Shown here piece by piece: positions 6,953 through 12,414 of a stretch of DNA of 12,414 bases. The stretch lies in assembly GCA_030592225.1 (NCBI GenBank), contig JAUVJT010000039.1, forward strand, positions 1 to 12,414, read 5' to 3'. Position numbers and translations under genes: made by a program. Every line of letters begins with the position of its first letter. Within the stretch, counting starts at the first letter, position 1. The notes below the pieces were generated by a model that was given only the letters and a program-made list of their open reading frames with translations, was not told where the DNA came from and searched no databases. The stretch is from Candidatus Stahliibacteriota bacterium. Lineage in GTDB: Bacteria > Hydrothermota > Tepidihabitantia > B3-TA06.

Positions 6953-7600
6953 CTAACCGATTTTCTTTACGCTGATTCCGTACTCGAGCAGAGTACGCTT
7001 GGCCGCGGCGATCTGGGACGCGTTTGCAGAGTTCCAGTCAAGTGCGTCCTGGTTGAACTCGCCGTGCACGTAGGCCACGGTGTTTGCGTCTGCTGAAGAC
7101 GCGTCGGTGTCGCGTGCAAGCACTGCGCGCGGGACCTCGGTGCCGTCCACTCCGCCGGTGTAATCCGCCGTAACGTTATCCGTGCCGCTGCTGGGCGCAG
7201 AGTCGAAGGTGACCACAAAGCCGCCGGTGGCGTAGTTGACGCTCCCCGATCCTCCTTCATCGCCCACGAGATCACCCTGTCCGTTGTCGGAGAGGGTCTC
7301 GGTGGTGCCCGCAGCGGTGATGGATACTGAACCGGAAACGACACAGGGATGAGCAAGGGTGCCGTAGAAGGTCTTTTTGCTTGCGTCGCCGCTTCCGATT
7401 GCTTCGCCCGTGTAGCCGGTCCCTGCCGGAGTCCACTTGTAATACTTGTTGTCCGCGCTCTTGCGGCCCAGCATCTGTCCTGCAGAAAGGTCGCCTGCGC
7501 CCGAACCCAGTACCACCGGATACAGCACCACCGGGTGCGAGCCGGCCAGAAGATTGCCGGCGGCCAGATTCTCTTCGGTTATTCCATAGCTTTCAGCCAT
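6953..7600 (-). CDS. Head decoration protein, lambda gpD-like, with an inserted beta module
   Basis: 215 aa, longer than usual for this family. Start ATG at 7600 with GGAGG six bases upstream. Residues 1-66 (SHPVVLYPVVLGSG, later YYKWTPAG) and 150-215 (PRAVLARDTDAS, YVHGEFNQDALDW, LLEYGISVKKIG) are the decoration core. Residues about 68-148 are an insert that begins IGSGDASKKTF, has GSGSVNYATG and ends NVTADYTGG, in the same plan as the sheath module at residues 379-464. The protein binds the outer capsid and stabilises it after expansion. An extra domain would face outward. Gene position directly before capsid E is the usual one. Confidence 0.92.
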   Translation of the reverse strand: MAESYGITEENLAAGNLLAGSHPVVLYPVVLGSGAGDLSAGQMLGRKSADNKYYKWTPAGTGYTGEAIGSGDASKKTFYGTLAHPCVVSGSVSITAAGTTETLSDNGQGDLVGDEGGSGSVNYATGGFVVTFDSAPSSGTDNVTADYTGGVDGTEVPRAVLARDTDASSADANTVAYVHGEFNQDALDWNSANASQIAAAKRTLLEYGISVKKIG

Positions 7601-7679
7601 AACTTGCCTCCTTTGCCCCGGAGGGATTTCCAGGGGTTGTGTTTTTACAAAGATGTGTTCTGATCATCTCGAGTTCTCC

Positions 7680-8396
7680 CTACTTGATCGTTTGAGCGAT
7701 TTTGTGTCCCAGCGATTCGAAGGAGCGATCTTGCCTTGCCGCAGGTGCGGCGAACTCCTCGGTGGGAACCAGAGCGGGCAGGGATTCAACGAGTCCCAGG
7801 AAGAATTCCGCGGGCGAGACCGGCTCAAACCCGTCCTGGGATATGCTCTTCTCCACGGATAGTCCTGTCACGAACTGCACCAGCGCCTCGCGGCCCCAGG
7901 CAGCAAGCAGCCGTCCCTCGCGAGCCAGCCTGTCCACTACCTGCTGCGCTTCAGCAAGCCTTTCGACTTCACCCTCGGATTCGTACTGCGTCCCGGAGCC
8001 TTTCTGATTTTCCTCTTCATCCGGAGCGACGGTGGATTCAGGCTCCTTGGTTACTTTGCTGATGCGGGCGAGTTTGGCCTCAAGGAACGCAAGACTTTCC
8101 TCTGCGCTCTCTCTCACGTTTCCTTCCAGATCGTCCAGCGACCGGCGGGCCGCCCGCAGCGCTGCGGGACCAATCAACGGTTCATCGTCTACAATATCCA
8201 CGACCGACAGCTTGTAGGCCTCAACCGATTCGGAATCGGCCATGGGATCAATCGCCAGCGAGTACGCGGCGAGCGCGGCCCAACCTAAAGACTGCCGCAG
8301 ACGTTGTGCAGCCGCAGGCGCGTTCCATGGATGATTTTTCTGCGCGAACGCCAGATCTTCCAATGGCGTTAATTGGTATGGTCTTTCTGTGTTCAT
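7680..8396 (-). CDS. Capsid scaffold / assembly protein lacking a protease domain
   Basis: 238 aa, start ATG at 8396 with GGAG five bases upstream. N-terminal residues 20-80 contain NHPWNAPAAAQRL and AYKLSVVDIVDDEP, a pattern that I know from phage prohead assembly proteins (HPW...YKLP-ADV-DG). Residues 115-140 form an acidic, disordered linker. Residues 150-215 (RLAREGRLLAAWGREALVQF, SPAEFFLGLVESLP) resemble the C-terminal scaffold segment of Mu-I and related proteases. No S49-type Ser/Lys or other peptidase motif is seen. It would guide capsid E assembly. It is the first gene of the operon, with no protease or portal before it. Confidence 0.72.
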   Translation of the reverse strand: MNTERPYQLTPLEDLAFAQKNHPWNAPAAAQRLRQSLGWAALAAYSLAIDPMADSESVEAYKLSVVDIVDDEPLIGPAALRAARRSLDDLEGNVRESAEESLAFLEAKLARISKVTKEPESTVAPDEEENQKGSGTQYESEGEVERLAEAQQVVDRLAREGRLLAAWGREALVQFVTGLSVEKSISQDGFEPVSPAEFFLGLVESLPALVPTEEFAAPAARQDRSFESLGHKIAQTIK

Positions 8397-8418
8397 ACTA
8401 TCTCCTTTCATCTCAAAC

Positions 8419-8532
8419 CCCGTAACCCGTAACACCGTAACCCGTACCCCTTCGGGGTATTTTCACTATATTCAGAAACATACGTTTCTGGTTTTTAAGG
8501 ATATAACACCCGTAATCCGTAACACGGTAACC
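8419..8532 (+). repeat. CCCGTAA-type repeat, two imperfect 24-bp copies
   Basis: A block at 8419-8442 is made of CCCGTAA-like units (CCGTAACA, CCGTAACC). It recurs at 8509-8532 with two base differences out of 24, starting 90 bp later. The two copies flank two hairpins. The heptamer-like unit looks like intergenic microsatellite repeats of some bacterial genomes. It touches the phage operon start, so it could mark a recombination point. Confidence 0.7.
8473..8496 (+). terminator. Possible intrinsic terminator or AT-rich hairpin
   Basis: A perfect 7-bp stem CAGAAAC/GTTTCTG with loop ATAC is followed by GGTTTTT. The shape fits a weak plus-strand terminator. No plus-strand gene precedes it, so it might stop antisense transcripts or be a regulatory or recombination site. 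Confidence 0.3.
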
Positions 8533-8660
8533 TCGTGTATGGTCTGGGGTAAATCTGATGTTAAGCATGATGTAATTCTGACCGGGTTCGTGACGAACAC
8601 CATAGAAGCCTGACGAATTGTGTCTAATTGAACGTTTTGTGTTGGCGCGGGGCGAAAGAC

Positions 8661-8688
8661 TTGACTTCTAACCAACTTTGACTATCTT
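8661..8688 (+). promoter_or_regulatory. Candidate sigma70-type promoter for first lipoprotein gene
   Basis: TTGACT (8661-8666) and TATCTT (8683-8688) are separated by 16 bp and end 25 bp before the ATG. A second TTGACT and a CATAAT follow, but with spacing that does not fit. Confidence 0.4.
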
Positions 8689-8713
8689 ACTGCATAATGT
8701 TAGGAGAAGTCGA

Positions 8714-9250
8714 ATGAAAAGAATCCTTGGCGCTCTGGCTATGGGAATTGTGGCGATGGGACTGGCAACCTGCGGCGGTGAAGATCCCGAACCCGTGCTC
8801 AAGGAGCTGACCCATAAGTACTGGGATGCGGTGCTGGAGCAGCGCATGGATGAAGCTTATGCCATGCTTTCAGCAGGCTCCCGCGCCGGCGTCAGCCCGC
8901 AAGAGTTTGCAGAGTCCATGACTTTTATTTCGCTTGAAGGTGAGGAAGCTGACGGCCTGAAACAGGCCTTTGCCGAAAAGGCCAGGCTTACCATTCTGGG
9001 TATCGATATAAAGAAAAAAGAAGCGACCGTAGTCGTGATACTGCTCGTACCGGCCCTGGCCACGCTGCAGTCGAGTCTTGACGCCCAGCTGGCCTCAGGG
9101 GAACTCCAGGTTGAAGATACGCTGGCATGGATGGCCGGTGAGATGATTGCGGCGATTGAAGAAAACCGTTTGCCCACCCAGGAGCTGCGGCTGAAGATGA
9201 CGTGGATACTCGAGGGGAAAACGTGGGGATTCGCGTTCGGTCAGGGTTGA
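8714..9250 (+). CDS. Small predicted lipoprotein, NTF2-like family, paralogue 1
   Basis: 178 aa. Start ATG at 8714 chosen because GGAGAAG lies about six bases upstream. The upstream in-frame ATG at 8678 adds a poor N-terminus. It has MKR, a hydrophobic stretch, then MGLATCGG with Cys20. The lipobox has Thr before Cys, which is not ideal. After it, KYWDAVLEQRMDEAYAMLSAGSR is the helix-hairpin seen at the start of NTF2-like/DUF4878-type proteins, followed by strands (TILGIDIKKKEATVVVILLVP) and a last strand pair (LRLKMTWILEGKTWGF). Likely anchored in the envelope; ligand unknown. Same plan as the genes at 9383 and 10206. Confidence 0.82.
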   Translation: MKRILGALAMGIVAMGLATCGGEDPEPVLKELTHKYWDAVLEQRMDEAYAMLSAGSRAGVSPQEFAESMTFISLEGEEADGLKQAFAEKARLTILGIDIKKKEATVVVILLVPALATLQSSLDAQLASGELQVEDTLAWMAGEMIAAIEENRLPTQELRLKMTWILEGKTWGFAFGQG

Positions 9251-9382
9251 GGGAATGCCGCCCGTGTATGCTTGCGTCATGAAAACCTGCGGCGATTGTC
9301 ATGAGACAAGTCCAAAGCGTCCTTTCAGATACCCAAGGAGCAATGGCTTGAACCTTAAACGTCAACCCAAACCGGAGGGAGA

Positions 9383-9925
9383 ATGAAACGCATCATGTTA
9401 TTGATTGGTACAGCAACACTTCTGATTGCGGCATTGACCGGATGCCCCCGCGAAGACGAAACGCCAATCGTACGTCAGCAGGCAGAGCGATACTGGGCAT
9501 ACCTTTTTCGCGGCAGGACCCTCGACGCCTATAAAATGCTGGATGAACAGACCCGGGGATATCTCTCTTACATGGAGTATGCACAAAAGGTGGGCTTCGG
9601 GAGATCGCAAATCACCGAAATCCAGGATTACTGGAAGGCCTACTACGCCAATACTGAAATAGTCATCAACGACGTTTCCATCAAGCGCAAATCGGCCATT
9701 GTCTCCATCACCCTTACCATTCCTGACCCGTCCTGGTTTCCTGACGAAGCCTGCACCGAGGCGCAAATCCTGGGGCTTGAGGGGCACGAGTACGCCCTGT
9801 TTATGATTAGCGAGCAGACTAAAGCGCTCCAGCGCGGCGAGATTCCGCAGGTGCTGATAGAAGAGAGCACACAGCTCCTCAAGGAAAGCGACCAGTGGCG
9901 CATCGTGTTCAAGGATGAGGAGTAA
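9383..9925 (+). CDS. Small predicted lipoprotein, NTF2-like family, paralogue 2
   Basis: 180 aa, start ATG at 9383 with GGAGGGAG just upstream. The signal peptide MKRIMLLIGTATLLIAALTGC has a classical lipobox LTGC (Cys21), the clearest of the set. The core repeats the family pattern: ERYWAYLFRGRTLDAYKMLDEQTRGYLSYMEYA, then NTEIVINDVSIKRKSAIVSITLTIPDPSWF, and a final QWRIVFKDEE strand. It follows the first paralogue after a 132-nt gap in which I see no terminator, so it may be co-transcribed with it or have its own start. Function unknown; exported lipid-anchored protein. Confidence 0.85.
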   Translation: MKRIMLLIGTATLLIAALTGCPREDETPIVRQQAERYWAYLFRGRTLDAYKMLDEQTRGYLSYMEYAQKVGFGRSQITEIQDYWKAYYANTEIVINDVSIKRKSAIVSITLTIPDPSWFPDEACTEAQILGLEGHEYALFMISEQTKALQRGEIPQVLIEESTQLLKESDQWRIVFKDEE

Positions 9926-10205
9926 CTCCGAACTCCACCACGAATCACGCTTGACGGAACACAATCAACTGCTCGTAGTCCAATCAGACAACCTTTTTTC
10001 GTTCCGGAAATCGAATCATGGCGTGCGTTCCTCAAAGGCAAGTGCGCACGAGGCATGCCTGCCGTTTCATCCCGGGGCGTCTGCTTTGCGACGACCCGGC
10101 GGGCAAATTCAGTCAGGCATCAAAGCGCCGGCGATTAAGGTACAGAGGTCTTGATTTTTCCACCAATCCGATTATAGTAGGGACAATAAATCAGAGGAGG
10201 ATTGA
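9926..10205. other. 280-bp non-coding gap between lipoprotein genes 2 and 3
   Basis: No convincing gene. A CCTTTTTT run at 9993-10000 has only weak stems around it. The right end carries a candidate promoter for the next gene. The rest shows no structure that I can support. Confidence 0.5.
10151..10178 (+). promoter_or_regulatory. Candidate sigma70-type promoter for third lipoprotein gene
   Basis: TTGATT (10151-10156), 16-bp spacer, TATAGT (10173-10178), then 27 bp to the ATG with AGAGGAGG in between. This is the best-looking promoter in the window. Confidence 0.55.
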
Positions 10206-10760
10206 ATGAAACGAATCCTTTCATTGTTTAGCGCCGTGCTGGTTCTCGCCGTGGCATCGGTTTCATGCGTTGACGAGGAACAGGCGATAAGACAATCGGT
10301 AAGCAGGTTCTGGCAATCCATAATAGACGGCAAAACCGACTCCGCCTACAGGATGCTTACCAAGAGCAGCCGGTTCAATATTCACAAAGGCGACTTCGAG
10401 GAGCGGGTAAGCTTTGGCGGAACCACGTCGCTGCGCAACCGCACCCTGCACAAGGCGTGGGCAGAGGAGTGCGACTTCCGCATCGAGGAGCTGGAGCAGC
10501 GCGGCAACGAGGCACTGGTGCTGGTAAGCTTCAAGGTGCCCGATCTGGACGACATGCTCTATCGTCTGGACAAAGAGGCCGAGCGCGAAGGCATCTATAA
10601 AAAATACAAGAACAAGTCCGACAAGGTAGATGCCTGGTTCGAGAAACGGATGACCGAGGAAATCAAAGCGCATCGCTTCTCGCGCATAACCCTGGAAAAC
10701 CAAACCTGGCTCCTTCGCGAAGAAGGAGAGTGGAAGATAGATTACGATTACGACTATTAA
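10206..10760 (+). CDS. Small predicted lipoprotein, NTF2-like family, paralogue 3
   Basis: 184 aa, start ATG at 10206 after AGAGGAGGATTG. The signal MKRILSLFSAVLVLAVASVSC ends in Cys21 with a poor lipobox (SVSC), so plain export or lipid anchoring are both possible. The core shows the family pattern: SRFWQSIIDGKTDSAYRMLTKSSR, then a strand (EALVLVSFKVPD), a basic Lys-rich helical segment and the closing strand EGEWKIDYDYDY. It is more charged than the two paralogues. It precedes the DUF4352-like gene by only four bases, so both are probably one transcript from the promoter near 10151. Confidence 0.85.
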   Translation: MKRILSLFSAVLVLAVASVSCVDEEQAIRQSVSRFWQSIIDGKTDSAYRMLTKSSRFNIHKGDFEERVSFGGTTSLRNRTLHKAWAEECDFRIEELEQRGNEALVLVSFKVPDLDDMLYRLDKEAEREGIYKKYKNKSDKVDAWFEKRMTEEIKAHRFSRITLENQTWLLREEGEWKIDYDYDY

Positions 10761-10764
10761 GTTG

Positions 10765-11274
10765 GTGTTCCGTTCGTCGCCGCTCAAGGTTTTTCTCCTG
10801 CTCTCAGCGCTGGCGGTGAGTTGCGGCAGAGCCGATTCCATAGGTTCCTATTCTCCGCCGGAAAACCTTGCAGCGCTGGGCGAATGGGCGCAGAGCGGTT
10901 CACTGGCCTTCAGGGTAATGAAGGTTACTGAGAGCAAGGTGCTGGTAACGCAAGAGGCGCAGGAGAAGGCGCCGCGAGGTACTCGCTTCGTGCTCGTTAC
11001 CGTGCAGGTAATGGTGGCAACCAGAGGCGAAGGGTACGTGGATTATCCCGCAGTGGTGAGACTGGTGGATTCCTCAGGCCAGGGCTACCGCCCCAACAGC
11101 GCGCGTTTTAGCAACCTCAACCCCGGCGACCTGCCGGTAAAGATTGAGGCGGGTACGTTCGTGGAGCGGGTGGTGGCGTTTCTGGTGAACTCCGAGTTCG
11201 AACCCGCAGCCTTGCGCTGCACCGCAGACGAAGACGCCGAACCCTGCCACCTCGCGCTGAGGAGGAAAGACTAA
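10765..11274 (+). CDS. Exported DUF4352-like protein, predicted lipoprotein
   Basis: 169 aa if started at GTG 10765; a TTG at 10762 is in frame and equally possible, and no clear ribosome site is present, so coupling to the preceding stop (10758-10760) is likely. A hydrophobic signal ends AVSCGRAD with Cys20. The rest is beta-rich: FRVMKVTESKVLV, RGTRFVLVTVQVMV, then VRLVDSSGQGYRPN, LNPGDLPVKIEAG and VAFLVNSE. This is the order seen in DUF4352/telokin-like immunoglobulin-fold proteins, which are secreted or lipid-anchored. Cys153 and Cys162 near the end (about 153-162) may form a disulphide. Partner unknown. Confidence 0.75.
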   Translation: MFRSSPLKVFLLLSALAVSCGRADSIGSYSPPENLAALGEWAQSGSLAFRVMKVTESKVLVTQEAQEKAPRGTRFVLVTVQVMVATRGEGYVDYPAVVRLVDSSGQGYRPNSARFSNLNPGDLPVKIEAGTFVERVVAFLVNSEFEPAALRCTADEDAEPCHLALRRKD

Positions 11275-12191
11275 GCTTCGTCCCTGGATTTAAGCTCTTT
11301 CTCCAGCTTCCAGAAACCAAAAGCAGCTTCGCGGGCACTGGGGAAGTACTTTCTCTTGGTTGAAAGCCACTCATCCAGTTTGTTTGCCTGCCAAGTATCC
11401 ACCTCAGTTTCCGTGTGTAATTGTTCGTCAACAAGAGTCTTCATTAGCGCTAAGCGGAAAACCTTAATAGCCACTTCTGTGTAAAGACCAGCATAAGGAT
11501 TATGTGACCATTCTAAGTCTTTAAAGGATAGCTTTTCCCCATGCACAATGTCATTACGCAATTGGTAGAACCAACATAGCCACCAGCCTTTCCAAGGGGC
11601 TTCGATTTCCATTTCCTTCTTACCCCTAACTATTCTATCACTATGTTCTATCTCCTCGTTGCCTTTGAAAAGCTTAATAAGACTCAAACAGAGTTTCCTG
11701 TTTTTATCTCTACCTGTGTAGTTTGGGATTAACAACATTTCAAACGCTGTAGCTAAAGCAACTACATCCTTATAGAAGTAACCTTCTAAGGCTTTGGGAA
11801 AGGGAATTGCAGGTATGCTGTCCACAAAGGTGCTATTGAACTGATTGATGACCCTAAAAATACGACTACGCAAGGGTGTCGAACTAGACATAAGGAGTTT
11901 ACCTAAGGATACTAGAAGAGAGTCTTTAGCTGCTATTTTACGATCTGTGCACTCTCTTGGTCTTATCATAGGAAAGGGCGGGAATTCATTAGACTCATCG
12001 TAGCCATAGCGTCTTTTAATAAACTTTAAGCCAACCTCAGGGTTTAACGGAATTATCTTGAAGGCAAAATCCGCTTGGCTTCTATAATACCGCTTATTTA
12101 GCGATGTGAAACCTTTCCGTTGAGCAGGGTTTCTTTCAATCTCTGTTTGAAATAGTGTACATGCACATAAGATGTCGACCGCTTTCTGCAT
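11271..12191 (-). CDS. HEPN-domain protein (ApeA-like C-terminal domain), possibly N-terminally degraded
   Basis: 306 aa from ATG 12191. Residues about 135-255 look like an ApeA-type HEPN domain: a helix YKDVVALATAFEMLLIP, a polar middle region, then WFYQLRNDIVHGE, where R212 and H217 form the R-x4-H motif of HEPN ribonucleases. Such proteins cleave RNA in anti-phage or toxin roles, and others only bind RNA. The start is uncertain: GGAGG is 22 nt upstream of the ATG, and the frame stays open further upstream to a TGA (12297-12299) without an ATG, GTG or TTG. The gene is clearly AT-richer than the neighbours to its left. Its stop overlaps the DUF4352-like gene's stop by four bases. Confidence 0.7.
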   Translation of the reverse strand: MQKAVDILCACTLFQTEIERNPAQRKGFTSLNKRYYRSQADFAFKIIPLNPEVGLKFIKRRYGYDESNEFPPFPMIRPRECTDRKIAAKDSLLVSLGKLLMSSSTPLRSRIFRVINQFNSTFVDSIPAIPFPKALEGYFYKDVVALATAFEMLLIPNYTGRDKNRKLCLSLIKLFKGNEEIEHSDRIVRGKKEMEIEAPWKGWWLCWFYQLRNDIVHGEKLSFKDLEWSHNPYAGLYTEVAIKVFRLALMKTLVDEQLHTETEVDTWQANKLDEWLSTKRKYFPSAREAAFGFWKLEKELKSRDEA

Positions 12192-12414
12192 ATCTTCAAG
12201 GATGTCTTCAAAACCTCCTCGAACAAAAAGTGTTCCTTTTTCTTTATGGCTAATAAGACAAAGTGATTCGAATTCCAGATTCTGAAGACCGTGGGTTCAA
12301 TAATGAAGTGCAACACCTTGGAAAACGAGAGGGATTTCGTTATCCTAAGGATGTATGTACAAGGAATACCATCATTTGAGTTTGAAGGAGCGGGAGGGTA
12401 TAGATATGATGCGT
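12192..12414. other. AT-rich region at the window edge
   Basis: The minus strand stays open in the frame of the HEPN gene to TGA at 12297-12299, with a coding-like peptide that includes LQNLEFESLCL and KEKGTLFVRGG. Beyond it the same frame is closed again by TAG. This may be the decayed 5' part of the HEPN gene. I see no other gene, RNA or promoter in it. Confidence 0.4.

Larger units (their letters stand above)
972..8396 (-). mobile_element. Partial contractile-tailed phage (Mu-like order) head-tail structural operon
   Basis: Ten co-directional phage genes with gaps from overlapping to about 130 nt, nearly all with clear GGAGG-type ribosome binding sites. The order scaffold, decoration, capsid E, small protein, gp36-like, gp37-position, gp38-position, sheath, tube, frameshifted chaperone matches the Mu late region. 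All reading frames look intact. Terminase, portal and protease genes, which normally precede the scaffold, are absent: the next genes to the right are divergent lipoproteins. On the left, a tape measure would be expected after the chaperone but an AT-rich cargo gene is found. Whether this is a defective prophage, a rearranged one or a domesticated particle cannot be decided here. Confidence 0.8.
8397..8713. other. Divergent intergenic region with repeats and hairpins
   Basis: 317 bp between the start of the phage operon and the first lipoprotein gene. It holds the direct repeat described separately, a TACCCC-TTC-GGGGTA hairpin (8445-8459), a CAGAAAC-ATAC-GTTTCTG hairpin followed by GTTTTT (8473-8496), and an odd palindrome GTTCGTGACGAAC (8586-8598) that could be an operator. 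A plausible plus-strand promoter lies at its right end. I see no convincing promoter for the phage operon. Confidence 0.6.

Noticed and set aside
8436..8600. Minus-strand promoter for the phage operon
   Set aside because: A TATAGT-like box occurs near 8465 but has no acceptable -35 element at the right spacing.
8389..8613. Plus-strand 74-codon frame across the intergenic repeats
   Set aside because: It encodes the repeat itself (NPVTRNTVTRTP-like), has no ribosome site and overlaps the hairpins.
9950..10010. T-run at 9995 as terminator of lipoprotein 2
   Set aside because: The only stem (CGGAAC with GTTCCG) spans the T-run instead of preceding it.
9915..10154. Plus-strand 79-codon frame after lipoprotein 2
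   Set aside because: Starts inside the previous gene, low-complexity mixed composition, no family pattern.
12255..12300. T-loop-like GATTCGAATTC and GGGTTCAA, possible tRNA
   Set aside because: Flanking bases do not form the T stem and no acceptor or anticodon arm can be built.
12098..12316. Minus-strand 72-codon frame starting at a GTG or TTG near 12316
   Set aside because: Overlaps the HEPN frame and its open extension. Its peptide looks like a frame-shifted read of the same DNA. It could be a remnant, but I cannot support it as a gene.

Overview
The window holds part of a contractile-tailed (myovirus-type) phage structural operon on the minus strand (about 972-8396). It is bordered on the right by a plus-strand row of small predicted lipoprotein genes and at both ends by AT-richer genes of other origin. 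The phage genes and lipoprotein genes are fairly GC-rich with strong GGAGG ribosome binding sites. The lipoproteins suggest an uncultured diderm bacterium, but no gene here fixes the phylum.

The phage operon reads from right to left: scaffold-like capsid assembly protein (8396-7680), lambda-D-like head decoration protein (7600-6953), major capsid protein E (6943-5924), a 71-aa protein (5915-5700), a Mu gp36-like head-tail connector protein (5703-5263), a 299-aa protein in the place of Mu gp37 (5133-4234), a 134-aa helical protein (4206-3802), tail sheath (3793-1952), tail tube (1941-1489), and a tail assembly chaperone pair made by -1 frameshifting (1429-1136 and 1429-972). The order copies the Mu late region (capsid, gp36, gp37, gp38, L, M, gp41). 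No terminase, portal, prohead protease, integrase, tape measure, baseplate or lysis gene is visible. The cluster therefore starts abruptly at the scaffold gene: it is a prophage fragment, a rearranged prophage or a domesticated particle locus.

The frameshift signal is unusually complete. It has an A AAT TTT slippery heptamer, an SD-like GGAGG exactly 10 nt upstream (as in dnaX), and a downstream hairpin that bulges out the zero-frame stop codon. The extended reading frame ends one base before the GTG start of an AT-rich 312-aa cargo gene with a long Gly/Ala-rich hydrophobic segment. That gene occupies the place where a tape measure gene would be expected.

Two accessory beta-rich modules are shared among the virion proteins. 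One lies in both the decoration protein and the sheath, the other in both the sheath and the 299-aa protein. A patch of the second is nearly identical at DNA level.

Right of the phage genes, a 317-bp intergenic region with CCGTAAC-type repeats and hairpins separates the operon from the divergent lipoprotein genes. Three of these (8714, 9383, 10206) are paralogues of an NTF2-like type. The fourth (10765) resembles DUF4352 proteins and follows the third in an operon. The last gene, on the minus strand (12191-11271), encodes a protein with a HEPN-type R-x4-H motif. It converges on the DUF4352-like gene with a 4-bp overlap, and its N-terminus may be degraded.
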